Shown here piece after piece: positions 52,923-62,035 of a stretch of DNA of 64,000 bases (within the stretch, counting starts at the first letter, position 1; the number at the start of each line of letters is the position of its first letter). Below the pieces are notes generated by a model, which made no database searches, was not told where the DNA came from, and worked only from the letters and a program-made list of their open reading frames with translations. The stretch is from Methanoflorens sp963701995 (GTDB taxonomy: Archaea > Halobacteriota > Bog-38 > Methanoflorentales > Methanoflorentaceae), in NCBI GenBank assembly GCA_963701995.1, contig OY969693.1, positions 1,240,001-1,304,000 of the forward strand. The letters are read 5' to 3'. A program made the translations under genes and the position numbers.

Positions 52923-53135
52923 GACGGCTCGGGACCATACTTACAGAAGGGATGCTGTGAACAAATACGCGTTAAAGACAGAACACCTGACAAGACGGCT
53001 CGGGACCATACTTACAGAAGGGATGCTGTGAACAAATACGCGTTAAAGACAGAACACCTGACAAGACGGCTCGGGACCATACTTACAGAAGGGATGCTGT
53101 GAACGAATACGCGTTAAAGACAGAACACCTGACAA
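52923..53135 (+). repeat. three tandem 71-bp repeats at ABC ATPase start
   Basis: Units start at 52923, 52994 and 53065 with GACGGCTCGGGACCATACTT. Units 1 and 2 look identical; unit 3 has one visible change (AACAAATAC to AACGAATAC) and then runs into the ABC ATPase gene. Each unit carries the ribosome-binding stretch AGAAGGGATGCT, a GTG start and the first 12 or so codons of the ATPase gene. Because 71 is not a multiple of 3, units 1 and 2 encode separate 24-codon peptides (52957-53031 and 53028-53102), each ending in TGA overlapping the next GTG. Confidence 0.95.
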
Positions 53136-54040
53136 AAAAGATCGAGAACCTCACGATCGTCGACGACCTTAACTTAGAGATCAAACAGAAAGAGGTATTC
53201 GGCTTTCTAGGACCAAACGGTGCAGGAAAGACGACATCCATCAAGATGATGGTCGGCCTCTTGAAGCCTACAAGCGGGCGGGTGCTCTTCGACGGAGCAG
53301 AAGCGGGGTCAGTGGATAAAAGCAGGATTGGGGTGTGTCCGCAGGCACTCGTACAATGGGACGTGCTGACGTGCAGGGAGAACCTTACCTTCATGGGGGA
53401 CATGTACGGAATTCCGGCGCCCCAGTTAAAGGCAAGAGTGAACCTGTTATTGGATCTTCTCTCTCTCACCGAGAAGGCTGATCAGACTGCCGCGAAGCTT
53501 TCTGGCGGTATAATGCGGAGGCTCAATATCGCTCTATCACTCGTGCACGATCCAGAAATCCTTTTCCTCGATGAGCCCTCTGCAGGCTTGGACCCGCAGT
53601 CTCGCCTCCTTCTCTGGGAGTTCATTCGATCCTTGCGGGACAAGGAGGATAAAACCATTGTGCTGACCACCCACGCGATGGAAGAAGCAGATGCACTGAG
53701 CGATCGAATTGCGATCATTGATCACGGGAAGTTGCTCCGCGTCGACACGCCAGAGGGGTTGAAGAAGACGCTTGGGAAAGGAGATATTGTCGAGTTGCAG
53801 CTCTTAGATCCGGCCATGAACCAAAAGATGCTCGTGCAGGTTAAATCGATAAAAGGAATTGAAGGGGCTTATGAGTTGAACGGGAAAATTGCCGTGCGGG
53901 CGTTAGACGCCACCAGCAAACTTCCTAAGATAATCTGTCATATCGAGCGTGCAGGGGGGGGCGTTTCAGATATATCCGTCCGAAGGAATTCGCTTGAAGA
54001 TGTGTTCGTCTCTCTGACCGGCAGGGCCCTCAGGGAATAA
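53099..54040 (+). CDS. ABC-2 exporter ATP-binding protein
   Basis: A 313-aa ATPase. Walker A is GPNGAGKTT (near 39-47), signature KLSGGIMRRLNIALSL, Walker B ILFLDEPSAGLDPQS and switch His in TTHAMEEA. The C-terminal domain is of DrrA type. The start GTG 53099 lies in the third 71-bp repeat and overlaps the TGA of the preceding leader peptide. It is followed after 2 bases by its permease. Probable drug or lipid exporter. Confidence 0.95.
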   Translation: MNEYALKTEHLTKKIENLTIVDDLNLEIKQKEVFGFLGPNGAGKTTSIKMMVGLLKPTSGRVLFDGAEAGSVDKSRIGVCPQALVQWDVLTCRENLTFMGDMYGIPAPQLKARVNLLLDLLSLTEKADQTAAKLSGGIMRRLNIALSLVHDPEILFLDEPSAGLDPQSRLLLWEFIRSLRDKEDKTIVLTTHAMEEADALSDRIAIIDHGKLLRVDTPEGLKKTLGKGDIVELQLLDPAMNQKMLVQVKSIKGIEGAYELNGKIAVRALDATSKLPKIICHIERAGGGVSDISVRRNSLEDVFVSLTGRALRE

Positions 54041-54042
54041 AC

Positions 54043-55419
54043 ATGAAGTTTGTCAAGATCACGTCCAAGGGGATACGAGAGATATTTAGAGACCGAAAGG
54101 GGTTCTTTTTTTTGCTCGTTTTCCCCGTGTTCTTCATCGGTGTCTTTTCATTTGCGTTTGGAAGCGGCACGTTTCAGGCGGGGGGCAGCCTCCCCCACGA
54201 CATCGCGGTCGTAAGCTACGACGTAGGGACGAGGGTGGTCTCCAATAACACGACACGACTCGTCAACTACGGCTATAGCTTGACCCAGGTGCTCGAGAAC
54301 GCGACGGCTGAGAACAGCAGCACGAAGTTGTTTCGTCTGCATAACGTCAGCGAGGAGAAGGCGGATGAGCTGCTGCGGAGCAGGAGCATAGATGCGCTCA
54401 TCATCATTCCCGAGAATTTTTCGCGCGCGTTCACCTCGATGGTGAACGATTCGGCCAGAACTGCGATTAAGTCAGAGGTCGGCGCGCTGGCTATAGCGAG
54501 CGGCACGGGCGGCCAAAATGTCTCCACAGATCCAACGGGCAATGCGCTCCCACAAAACGTCAAGCTCCCCAAGGCGAGTAACTTCACTTCAGCGCTTTCC
54601 GTCGAAGGGGATTCCGGTTACGTGAATTTTGCGACGGCGCAAAGCCTCATCACGACGATCTTTGATCACTACAAAAGCGACGTAGTGGCGAAAGCGGTAG
54701 CAGACGCCGCGTCAGGCGAGGACTACAGACCGCTCGCTGACTACATTGCCATTGAGATGCGCCCCATCGCTGGGACACAGTCATTCTCCCCGTTCGATTA
54801 TATGGTGCCAGGGCTCATCATCGTCGCCATATTAATGCAGGTAAGCCTTGTCTCCGGTTCCCTGGTAAGGGATATCGAGAGAGGGACGTTGGACAGGCTA
54901 AAGCTCTCGAAGGTCACGGCATTTGATCTCCTATTCGGGACGTTACTCACGTGGACGTTAATCACCATTGGACAAGTGCCCCTGCTCATCGCCGTCGCTA
55001 CCGGGTTGGGATACCAGTATTCAGGCAGTTTTAGTTCATTAGAGCTTGCAATGGTGATTGGGGTGATAGCAGGAATGGCTTCGATCGCGTTAGCACTCCT
55101 GATCGCGTCTTTTGCAAAGAATGAACTGCAAGCGCTGGAACTGGGCGCGATGATCATTTTGCCGGTGGCCTTCTTGGCCGGGGCGTTCTTCCCGCTGCCG
55201 AAACAGGTGCTCGGCGAATTTGCGGGGCGGATCTACGTGCTATACGATATTCTTCCGTGGACGCACGCTATCTCTGCCCTTCGATCCGTTCTTACCTACG
55301 GAACCGGGTTGAGCGCAGATATAGTCTTTGAGATCACGTGGTTGATCGTTTTAACGGCAATACTGTTTGTCGTGGGAGTGGTGTGCTACTCACGAGTGAG
55401 GCTGAGACGCGAAACGTGA
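54043..55419 (+). CDS. ABC-2 family permease (YhgE/LinE-like with large external loop)
   Basis: 458 aa. Helix 1 (about 22-42, FFLLVFPVFFIGVFSFAFG) is followed by a roughly 220-residue extracytoplasmic domain with many Asn-Ser/Thr sites. Five to six helices follow from DYMVPGLIIVAILMQVSLVSGSL to LTAILFVVGVVCYSRV. The ABC-2 signature ERGTLDRLKLSKVTAFDLL is present. It is the partner of the ATPase upstream. The substrate is unknown. Confidence 0.92.
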   Translation: MKFVKITSKGIREIFRDRKGFFFLLVFPVFFIGVFSFAFGSGTFQAGGSLPHDIAVVSYDVGTRVVSNNTTRLVNYGYSLTQVLENATAENSSTKLFRLHNVSEEKADELLRSRSIDALIIIPENFSRAFTSMVNDSARTAIKSEVGALAIASGTGGQNVSTDPTGNALPQNVKLPKASNFTSALSVEGDSGYVNFATAQSLITTIFDHYKSDVVAKAVADAASGEDYRPLADYIAIEMRPIAGTQSFSPFDYMVPGLIIVAILMQVSLVSGSLVRDIERGTLDRLKLSKVTAFDLLFGTLLTWTLITIGQVPLLIAVATGLGYQYSGSFSSLELAMVIGVIAGMASIALALLIASFAKNELQALELGAMIILPVAFLAGAFFPLPKQVLGEFAGRIYVLYDILPWTHAISALRSVLTYGTGLSADIVFEITWLIVLTAILFVVGVVCYSRVRLRRET

Positions 55420-55548
55420 CCCAGCGCCCGCCCAAAGCCCCTTTTTTATATATGTATCAGGGACGGATTCAATCTTGCATTAAGATGCATGAAACCGGAA
55501 GGTAAATCTCTAAAAACCAGCGGAGATACAAAGGATCGTTGAACCTCT

Positions 55549-56679
55549 ATGATTCTAGAATTTCTCATTATCTTGGTTAGCATCTGGGTCATTGGTGCAT
55601 GCTGTGTCATAAGCCTTTGGATCATTGTAGATGCGAGAACAAAAAAAAGAATATTTCCTTCCTATACTCCCGCAGTATCAGTCATTGTCCCCTGCAAAGG
55701 AACCGACCATGGTCTTCATGAGAATATACCAGCGTTTCTCACACAAGAATATCCGAGATATCAAATCCTATTCATCGTTGATTCAAAGGATGATCCTGCC
55801 TATAGCGCCTTAAGTCAACTCACCAAAGATAAACCGAATGCTCACCTAGCCCTCACAAATCCTGTTTCGGGCTGTAGTGGCAAAGTTGCTGCACTGCTCA
55901 CAGGACTTGCGTCAACAGCAGATGCAGAGGTTCTTGTGTTTGCAGACAGCGATATGAAACCAGCCACACACTGGCTTCAGAACATTGTCACACCACTCCA
56001 AGATGAGACCATTGGGGCTACGACAGGATACCGATGGTATTTTCCTACAAACTGGAAAACATTGCTTATCTCTGTATGGAACATGATCTCGATTGTCGGT
56101 CTTTTTTATGTCAGCCCTGAGGTGTGGGGTGGGTCTACCGCTATCCAAAAGAACCTCTTCGAAAAACTTGGTATTAAAGAAAAATGGAAAACCGCGATTT
56201 CTGATGATTGCGTCGTGACCAAAAGCGTGAAAAAAGCAAAGTATACGATCTATTTCGAACCGAAATGTATCATGGAAAGCCCGCCAGAAACAAGCATTAG
56301 AAGTTTTATGCGATGGGGTAAGAGACAATTTACTTGGCTACGCTGGCATCACCCTGTGCTCTGGTTTGGCGCGTTCTTTGGTTTTGTAGGGGCCGTCATC
56401 CTCGCAATCGGTCTGCTCCTCCTCCTCCCTTTCGGATACTACATTCCTGGTATCCTGTTGAGTTCGCTTATCCTTTTCGAAATACTCTGTGGTTGGTTAG
56501 GGATTCACATACTACCGACTAGCATGCTATATCCAAAAGAATGCTATTCTTCAAAGATAGGCTATGCCTTAATGACCCCCTTAGCGTTTCTTTTGATAGC
56601 ACAAAATATCATTGCATCAGCAATAAACCGGGAGATACAATGGGCGGGACGAAGCTATCGAAAACGAAAGAACTGTTAA
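55549..56679 (+). CDS. membrane glycosyltransferase, GT2/GT21-like
   Basis: 376 aa. An N-terminal helix (3-25) precedes the GT-A domain: VSVIVPCKGTDHGLHENIPAFLTQEYPRYQILFIVDSKDDPA, DxD-type EVLVFADSDMKPATHWLQ, ISDDCVVTKSV, and a QxxRW-like KRQFTWLRWHHP. Two to three C-terminal helices follow. It resembles ceramide glucosyltransferase-like GT21 enzymes that act on lipid acceptors at the membrane. Neighbouring acetyltransferase, methyltransferase and glycosyltransferase sequences suggest a former glycan or glycolipid cluster. Confidence 0.88.
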   Translation: MILEFLIILVSIWVIGACCVISLWIIVDARTKKRIFPSYTPAVSVIVPCKGTDHGLHENIPAFLTQEYPRYQILFIVDSKDDPAYSALSQLTKDKPNAHLALTNPVSGCSGKVAALLTGLASTADAEVLVFADSDMKPATHWLQNIVTPLQDETIGATTGYRWYFPTNWKTLLISVWNMISIVGLFYVSPEVWGGSTAIQKNLFEKLGIKEKWKTAISDDCVVTKSVKKAKYTIYFEPKCIMESPPETSIRSFMRWGKRQFTWLRWHHPVLWFGAFFGFVGAVILAIGLLLLLPFGYYIPGILLSSLILFEILCGWLGIHILPTSMLYPKECYSSKIGYALMTPLAFLLIAQNIIASAINREIQWAGRSYRKRKNC

Positions 56680-56785
56680 TAGATACAGTCTGGATACCGT
56701 AGGCGTTCACATCCTGTGCCCTGCATTCCACATCAATATTTTTAATAATAGCTAAGTCACACGCATTATGACAGGTGAATGACCA

Positions 56786-57280
56786 TTGACGAACAGCCGT
56801 CTCCTTTACAGCCCTTTCCTTGGGAGTTTATTTCTTTATCTCGTGCGAATTCCAAAGAGAGTTTCCTGGTTCGTGAGCGGAAAAAACAGACAGATTGGCG
56901 CGTTTTCTTTCGGAAACCCCAAAGTTCTCAAGTTCACGGACAGATAGCGGCTCGTTATTGGCAAGTTTTGTTCAATCGCATCTAACGTTCGAACTCTCGT
57001 TGACGCGAATCACTCGACAGACTGGATATCAACGTGGCCGTTGGGAGACTTCAGATACGGGCTGGCGAGTAATCCCGGGCAAATTTTGGGAAAAGGCGAT
57101 ATGGTAGTAGGCAATGACTTTTGGATCGGCCGAGACGTATTGATCGTTCCGGGCGTATAGATCGGCGATGGAGCCGTAATTGCTGCAGGATCAGTCGTAA
57201 CAAAAAACGTTGGTGACTATGAGACTATCGGTGGCAACCCCGCGCGACACATAGAAACTGATTCACAGACCAGCAGATAA
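56786..57280 (+). pseudogene. CatB-type hexapeptide O-acetyltransferase with two in-frame TAG codons
   Basis: A single frame from TTG 56786 (homology from about 56873) to TAA 57278-57280 reads FGNPKVLKFTDR-TAG-RLVIGKFCSIASNVR, the catalytic-His region ANHSTDWISTWPLG, GDMVVGNDFWIGRDVLIVPGV-TAG-IGDGAVIAAGSVVTK and GGNPARHIE. This is the left-handed beta-helix xenobiotic/polysaccharide acetyltransferase fold. No frameshift is needed. Only TAG at 56945 and 57158 interrupt it, each possibly from CAG. It is either a young pseudogene or a readthrough gene. Confidence 0.8.
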
Positions 57281-57687
57281 GCGAACTTAAGAGCATAAAA
57301 TAGTGGGACTTGCCCCTAGATAAAATTAAAGCAAACTATCAGCTATTACAGTCTTCGAACAACGACGAGTTTATAGAGAAGTTCCGGCGAAAAGCGAGCA
57401 GTGTCAGCGCGAAGCGACTTAGATGAAAGCCAATGACACATGGGAAAAACTGATGCAGGATTAACCCTGGTGGTCTGCCATACTCTACGGGAGACGCGAT
57501 GATGTTGTTGACCAAAGTAATTTCGGTCAGTTTCGAGAAGTACCCCGGAATGCAAGCCAAATAAAGGTTTGCGTACCGTAAGGAGTCCCGTAGCTCTCAT
57601 CGACGATCCGCTCACTAGCTACACAAAAATAGTCACCGAACCGTTATTTTGTGGCTTGCGCGGCCGAACGGGTAAGGAGCAACGGGG
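57281..57687. other. gene-free region
   Basis: About 400 bases between the acetyltransferase pseudogene and the methyltransferase. The minus-strand frames here have no recognisable motif. A promoter for the methyltransferase is expected near its right end, but no clear TATA box stands out. Confidence 0.45.
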
Positions 57688-58572
57688 ATGAACAGCGGTA
57701 TCAACTGCGTATTTTGCGGCACGAGCACGGCCGAACGACCTGCCGCCGAGTCGGCCCAGGTACGCTGCGATGTCAGGGAGTTCGGTGCCGAGACGTTTAC
57801 TGTCTGGCGGTGTGCTACGTGCGGGTCGCTGCACGCGCAGGAGCCGATTGACTACGACCGTTACTATCGGCATTACCCGTTTATGCGCCAGAAGTATGAC
57901 TTTTTCGTCAAGGTCATCCTACGAAAACGGATGGGGATCCTTAAGCGTGCCGGGCTGAAAAGCGGCAAAACGCTTTTAGACTACGGTTGCGGCAGTGGGC
58001 ATTTCGTGCGCTATGTGCGAGAGCAGGGCGTGCAGGCCGAGGGCTATGACCCGTACTCGCGGGAGTTCGGAGACGCCTCGGCGCTCGACCGCAGCTATGA
58101 TTTCGTGACTGCCCAGGACGTCCTCGAGCACGTAGACGACCCCCGCGCCCTCCTCGATGACCTGAAGAACTATACAGCCCCCGGCGGCTGTATAGCTATC
58201 GGCACGCCCAACGCGGACGCGATTGACCTCCGCCACCCGCTTGACCGTGTCGGGCCTCTGCACCAGCCGTACCACCGCCACATTCCCTCGGCTGCCGAAC
58301 TACAGAGGATGGCTTCGGAGGGGGGCTGGCAGGTCGTTCAATTCCGTAAGGACTTATACAAGGATACGCGGGTGCCGTTCGTCAATTCGGCGTTTGCGTT
58401 CCGATACAGCAAAAGCGCCGGAGGATTCCTGGACAGCCTCTACGACCCCGTCTGGTTACAACTAAACCACATTCTGGCCAACCCGAGTCTGATTTTCTGG
58501 GGCTTATTTGGCTCGTTCTTCTCGCGAAAAAACGAGATGGTGGTCGTGGCCCTTGCCCCCGCTCAACGCTGA
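57688..58572 (+). CDS. SAM-dependent methyltransferase with N-terminal zinc ribbon
   Basis: 294 aa. The N-terminus has Cys pairs CVFCGTS and CATCGSLH forming a zinc ribbon. The class I fold follows: motif I LLDYGCGSGHFVRYV, then YDFVTAQDVLEHVDDP and GGCIAIGTPNADAIDL. A helical tail follows. These ribbon-methyltransferases (Methyltransf_23-like) are common in polysaccharide and glycolipid gene clusters, usually modifying sugars. GC content is high relative to nearby DNA. Confidence 0.9.
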   Translation: MNSGINCVFCGTSTAERPAAESAQVRCDVREFGAETFTVWRCATCGSLHAQEPIDYDRYYRHYPFMRQKYDFFVKVILRKRMGILKRAGLKSGKTLLDYGCGSGHFVRYVREQGVQAEGYDPYSREFGDASALDRSYDFVTAQDVLEHVDDPRALLDDLKNYTAPGGCIAIGTPNADAIDLRHPLDRVGPLHQPYHRHIPSAAELQRMASEGGWQVVQFRKDLYKDTRVPFVNSAFAFRYSKSAGGFLDSLYDPVWLQLNHILANPSLIFWGLFGSFFSRKNEMVVVALAPAQR

Positions 58573-58630
58573 CTTTGGGCGGTAACGAGTTTCAATTGTT
58601 GTTGTTATGGATGTTGCCCACTGACCTAGG

Positions 58631-59669
58631 TCACATTCCAACCGTACCCCGGATCGTTCCTTCCGTCGTGCCGCCGTGCGCGATGGCCTCGTCGATGACC
58701 GCGCGGAAGCGGGCGTGGGGATCGAAGCCGGCGAACGAGGCGGCCACGCGCTGCGCCGTCTGCGTGAAGCTCTCCTCGCGCATCACGCGCTCCACGGCGG
58801 CGCAGACCTTTTCCGGGGTTACGGTCGCGGTGCGCAGAAACACCCCCGCGCCCGCGTCGCGCATCGCTATGGAGGCGAGGAGCTGGTCGGGGCTCAGCGA
58901 GAAGCTGACGATCGGCGTCCCTTCGGCAGGGCCTGGTACCCCGTGCTCGCCCCACCGTTGCACACCACCACCAGCGCTTTTCGCGCGGCGAGGTCGCCTG
59001 GGATCATGCAACCACCCGCACGTTGCGCGGAGGGTTCTTCGGCGTCACGCGCGCAGCGGTGGAGAACACCACGTCGACGTCCATGTCGCCGAGCGTCTCG
59101 AGCACCGGCTGCATCGCGCGGGCCGTGCCCGACGAGCCGAGGGTGGCGTAGATCATCGGTTGATCGCGACCGAGCTCGTCTCAGAACGGGGGCAGGATGG
59201 GGTATAAGTAATTCTCGACGATCTACGCATCGGGCAGTCGGGCGAGCGGGAGGTCGGGCATCGGGAACCAGTCGCGCGTGGTGCGACGACTCCAAAACGC
59301 GTCGACGAGGGTCGCGCAGGGAATGCCGAACGCTCGCGCGGAAATAGTGGTCGAATAGCACATATCGGAGACCACCAGGTCGGCGCGGATCGCTTCGTAG
59401 AGGCAAAGCTCCTCGGCGACGTACTTCGCGAGGATTGTCTCCCCGTACGTGCGCGTGCCGAAGGCGGCGTCGGCAACGATCTTCTCGGGGCCGAGCGAGG
59501 TGATAGGCCAGCGCGTGAAGCTCGTGCCGCGGAACATGCGTTCGTCGAACCGCGCTGAGGCGAAGTGAACCTCGTACCTGCGCGGGTCGAGCCCGCGCGC
59601 GAGGTCCAGCAGCCGAACCACCTGCGACTAGGCGACGGCCTCGATGATGAACAAGATCTTCTTGCTCAC
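58631..59669 (-). pseudogene. GT1/MGT-type glycosyltransferase, multiply broken
   Basis: It starts at GTG 59669 with a perfect GGAGGAT site (KKILFIIEAVA), then TAG 59628-59630, SQVVRLLDLARGLDPRRYEVHFAS, DLVVSDMCYSTTISARAFGIPCATLVDAFWSRRTTRDWFPMP, TAG 59223-59225, NYLYPILPPF and TGA 59181-59183. MIYATLGSSG and VDVVFSTAAR follow, then a TGA and two frameshifts before DLAARKALVVVCNGGASTGYQAL and EGTPIVSFSLSPDQLL. The pieces add up to a normal UGT/MGT family enzyme of about 345 aa that moves sugars to lipophilic acceptors. It is clearly inactive, although its start region is well preserved. Confidence 0.85.
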
Positions 59670-59845
59670 GCTATCCTCCGTTCTGTGCGCACGCGTGCGC
59701 ACAAATTAATGAATGACATTAATTCAAAAGGATTTCCATTATGCTGTGCGTTTGACAAATCCTAAAGCGGTACGTGACGCAGGTGTGTTGCACGGTGAAC
59801 GCAAAGAATGTTATTACCGTGGGTGCCGAGCTCTCAAAAGAGGGC

Positions 59846-60469
59846 TCATTGCGCTGCAAATGGTGCACTATAGACGAGCACCAGCCATATCCCAAAGGCT
59901 GCGAGCACAAAACCAGCCAACCCCCCACCGAGCGCCTGACCGAGCGTATGTTTCTTCAAGTACACTCTACTCCAGATGACTGGCGGTAAAAGCAATCCAA
60001 GCAGCACGCCCCACGAGCCAAAGACAAAGAGGAGCACGGCGGTTGGTCCTGCGATGCCCATCGCGTGGACGCTGATTTTCCACCGTAGATTAATGAAGAA
60101 GATGACAAGCGTGCCCGTGCTATAGCCGAGCATAACGGCGTTGGTGAGAGGAGGTGCTCGGATGCTCAGCAGGACTACGGTGCCAACAAAATACGAAACG
60201 GTCGCTACGAGCAGTGGCTGACTGCGGTCAGCCATCCCGGGTATGTCAAAGTCGTGTGCGTGTGTCCTTCGTGCCCAAATGATCAAAATGCTCAGAGGCA
60301 TAAGCACCGCAAAAAATGCCGTAAGGAGCGTTAGCGCGACAAAGGACAGTCCCTTCGACACAGTGTAGTTGATGAGCGCGAACATGAGCAACGCAACGAT
60401 TGGCGGCATGGTAATGTATGAGATCGTGGTGGCCCACGCGCGTTTTTCCGTTCGCTTAATCTCTATCAC
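59846..60469 (-). CDS. PAP2-like membrane phosphatase family protein
   Basis: A 207-aa protein with about six hydrophobic segments. RWKISVHAMGIAGPTA and PPVIWSRVYLKKHTLGQALGGGLAG resemble PAP2 motifs C2 (SxH) and C3 (SRxYxxxHxxxQxxxG). Such proteins hydrolyse lipid or polyprenyl pyrophosphates at the membrane. It lies near a prenyl synthase gene on the same strand, which fits isoprenoid or glycosyl-carrier lipid metabolism. The first PAP2 motif is weak. Confidence 0.75.
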   Translation of the reverse strand: MIEIKRTEKRAWATTISYITMPPIVALLMFALINYTVSKGLSFVALTLLTAFFAVLMPLSILIIWARRTHAHDFDIPGMADRSQPLLVATVSYFVGTVVLLSIRAPPLTNAVMLGYSTGTLVIFFINLRWKISVHAMGIAGPTAVLLFVFGSWGVLLGLLLPPVIWSRVYLKKHTLGQALGGGLAGFVLAAFGIWLVLVYSAPFAAQ

Positions 60470-60555
60470 ACCTGAGCAACTTTTCAGAGGCTTTTTATCT
60501 CCCGCACAAAAAACGTAGATTTAGCTCGTTAACGCCGTTTGCTTCTCTGATTAAA

Positions 60556-60601
60556 GAAAAAAAACTCCTAGATGATGCACCCGGCCCTGCTTCCGCAGGG
60601 C
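60556..60601 (-). terminator. hairpin and T-run terminator of prenyl synthase gene
   Basis: GCCCTGC (60584-60590) pairs with GCAGGGC (60595-60601) around TTCC. On the minus strand a run of T (A-run at 60556-60564) follows about 20 bases after the stem. It begins 13 bases beyond the gene's stop. Confidence 0.55.
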
Positions 60602-60613
60602 GTTCGTTACCGT

Positions 60614-61492
60614 TTAAGTAACCTTCTCGAGTCTATTAGCAGAATGCGTTCCAATAGTATCGGCCAGCTTAAAAAGCAGATTCTTTGCTTCGCTCGACTT
60701 CAGTTCCTGAAGCCGCTGCTTTGCCTCTGCGATATATGATGTGGATAACTTTTGAAGGTGTTGCTCATCTTTAAATTTGCCATCTAAAAAGCTCAAAAGG
60801 CACATCGACGGATCCTCCTCCAGGTCCACGATATCATCCTGAATTTGATAAGTTAGGCCTAGTAGTCTACCATAGTCGGATAGCGCGTCTATTTCATTTT
60901 TCTGCGCTCCAGCGAGTAAAGCTCCCATCCTTGCTGACGCTTCGAATAGAAAAGCGGTCTTCTTCTCCAAAATACTGAGGTACTCACGCATACCTATAGT
61001 CCGCTTTGTTGTATAAACTGCAAGTTCCTCAAATGCCCCAGTACCCAGTTCGGATACCGCTTGTGCGATTACTTGTGTAACTCGATGATCTAAGCATCTC
61101 GCCGCTATATCGAGCATTATTGAGAGGAGCATTTCCGTATTTAATAGACTCACTTTAAGACCATATGAAGCATGAAACGCATCAATGTCTCTCCTTGTTA
61201 AATCTTCGTCGATAATATCGTCTATCGCTAGAGAGCCCGAATGTATGATCTCCATTGCGACCGCAGCCGGAAGTGGGTCTCTTTCCCAGCCCTCCACGCT
61301 TTGAAATGCGAGAAGTAGCAGAATTGGTCGAAGGCGCTTCCCACCCGTTAACGAGTCAGTGAGGGGCTCGAAAAATGGAGAGTCCTTCATCCGACGTAAC
61401 TCACTCGAAATAGCGTCGTCGACGATTACGCGATACTCTTTCATCTTGTCGGAGAAAACATCTAAGAAAGCAATCTTTGTGCTCTTTTCCAT
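60614..61492 (-). CDS. polyprenyl (geranylgeranyl/farnesyl) diphosphate synthase
   Basis: 292 aa. GGKRLRPIL marks the IPP-binding start. The first Asp-rich motif is DDIIDED (residues 91-97), followed by LTRRDIDAFHASYG; the second is YQIQDDIVDLEED (near 215-227). Archaeal enzymes of this family make the C20 or C15 chains for membrane ether lipids. LAIDDIID in place of the usual LVHDDIMD and DIDAFH in place of RRGxPxxH make it a divergent paralogue, not necessarily the housekeeping GGPP synthase. Confidence 0.88.
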   Translation of the reverse strand: MEKSTKIAFLDVFSDKMKEYRVIVDDAISSELRRMKDSPFFEPLTDSLTGGKRLRPILLLLAFQSVEGWERDPLPAAVAMEIIHSGSLAIDDIIDEDLTRRDIDAFHASYGLKVSLLNTEMLLSIMLDIAARCLDHRVTQVIAQAVSELGTGAFEELAVYTTKRTIGMREYLSILEKKTAFLFEASARMGALLAGAQKNEIDALSDYGRLLGLTYQIQDDIVDLEEDPSMCLLSFLDGKFKDEQHLQKLSTSYIAEAKQRLQELKSSEAKNLLFKLADTIGTHSANRLEKVT

Positions 61493-61637
61493 AAGCTCTA
61501 TGCTTCCATCTATGCCTCGCCCGTGGAGATCTTATTATACCGTTCTATCGCACTTGCTCATCATATAAAAAGTGCGCTGTTAGATCTTAGAAATTTAAGT
61601 TTGTAGCTTTTCAGGATTTGAGCGGCGATACTAATGA

Positions 61638-61835
61638 CATGTTAAATCATCGCAGGACGGAAGAGCGTCAAAAGAAGACACAAACAAGGTTGATGATGAC
61701 GTCGACGACTGGCTTCTAAGACAGGAGTGTCGCATCCCAGCGCAGGCCCCATCGCGGAAAGAGTTTTGGGATCGTTATGATTCTCTTCCAAAGGACCACA
61801 CATACGACGATATAGAATGCTTATCCATGAAGTAA
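61638..61835 (+). CDS. open frame without start codon, protein-like
   Basis: The frame 61638-61835 is open and reads VDDDVDDWLLRQ, APSRKEFWDRYDSLPKD and TYDDIECLSMK, clearly protein-like, but no ATG, GTG or TTG precedes the good part. Its end overlaps the start of the next frame (61817) by 19 bases. It may be the remnant of a small gene whose 5' end was lost. Confidence 0.35.
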   Translation, partial: HVKSSQDGRASKEDTNKVDDDVDDWLLRQECRIPAQAPSRKEFWDRYDSLPKDHTYDDIECLSMK

Positions 61836-62035
61836 CAAAGGATTGGCGCTACATCCCAACCGGTTGGACATTCAAGTTTGGTGGAGTTGAACTCGAAGCG
61901 TTGCCCTCAGGCCAAGATGACCTCGTCATCTATCTTGATGAAAAAGACATCAGGAAAAAGGCGCTCTATGCCCCTTTTGATGAATACAATCCCTTCAAAA
62001 ATTATGGCCCTGAGGACATGGGGCATTTCTTTTAA
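61817..62035 (+). CDS. hypothetical 72-aa protein
   Basis: It starts MLIHEVTKDWRYIPTGWTFK and ends YGPEDMGHFF. It is hydrophilic and aromatic-rich with LPSGQDDLVIYLDEKDIRKK in the middle. No Cys or membrane segment. Not recognised. It overlaps the open frame upstream, suggesting a former or actual two-gene pair, perhaps of toxin-antitoxin kind, but there is no direct evidence. Confidence 0.5.
   Translation: MLIHEVTKDWRYIPTGWTFKFGGVELEALPSGQDDLVIYLDEKDIRKKALYAPFDEYNPFKNYGPEDMGHFF

Noticed and set aside
52923..53135. Tandem 71-bp units considered as a CRISPR array
   Set aside because: Units are contiguous with no spacers and include coding sequence of the ABC gene; no cas genes nearby.
52398..57160. 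Genome-wide recoding of TAG as a sense codon
   Set aside because: Many intact genes here (lsm, purF, sepF, ppsA, ccdA, the MFS gene) end in TAG at the family's normal C-terminus, so TAG is an ordinary stop in this genome.
58575..59347. Two long + strand frames opposite the glycosyltransferase pseudogene
   Set aside because: Arg- and Ala-rich shadows of GC-rich DNA. The minus strand carries clear glycosyltransferase sequence in pieces.
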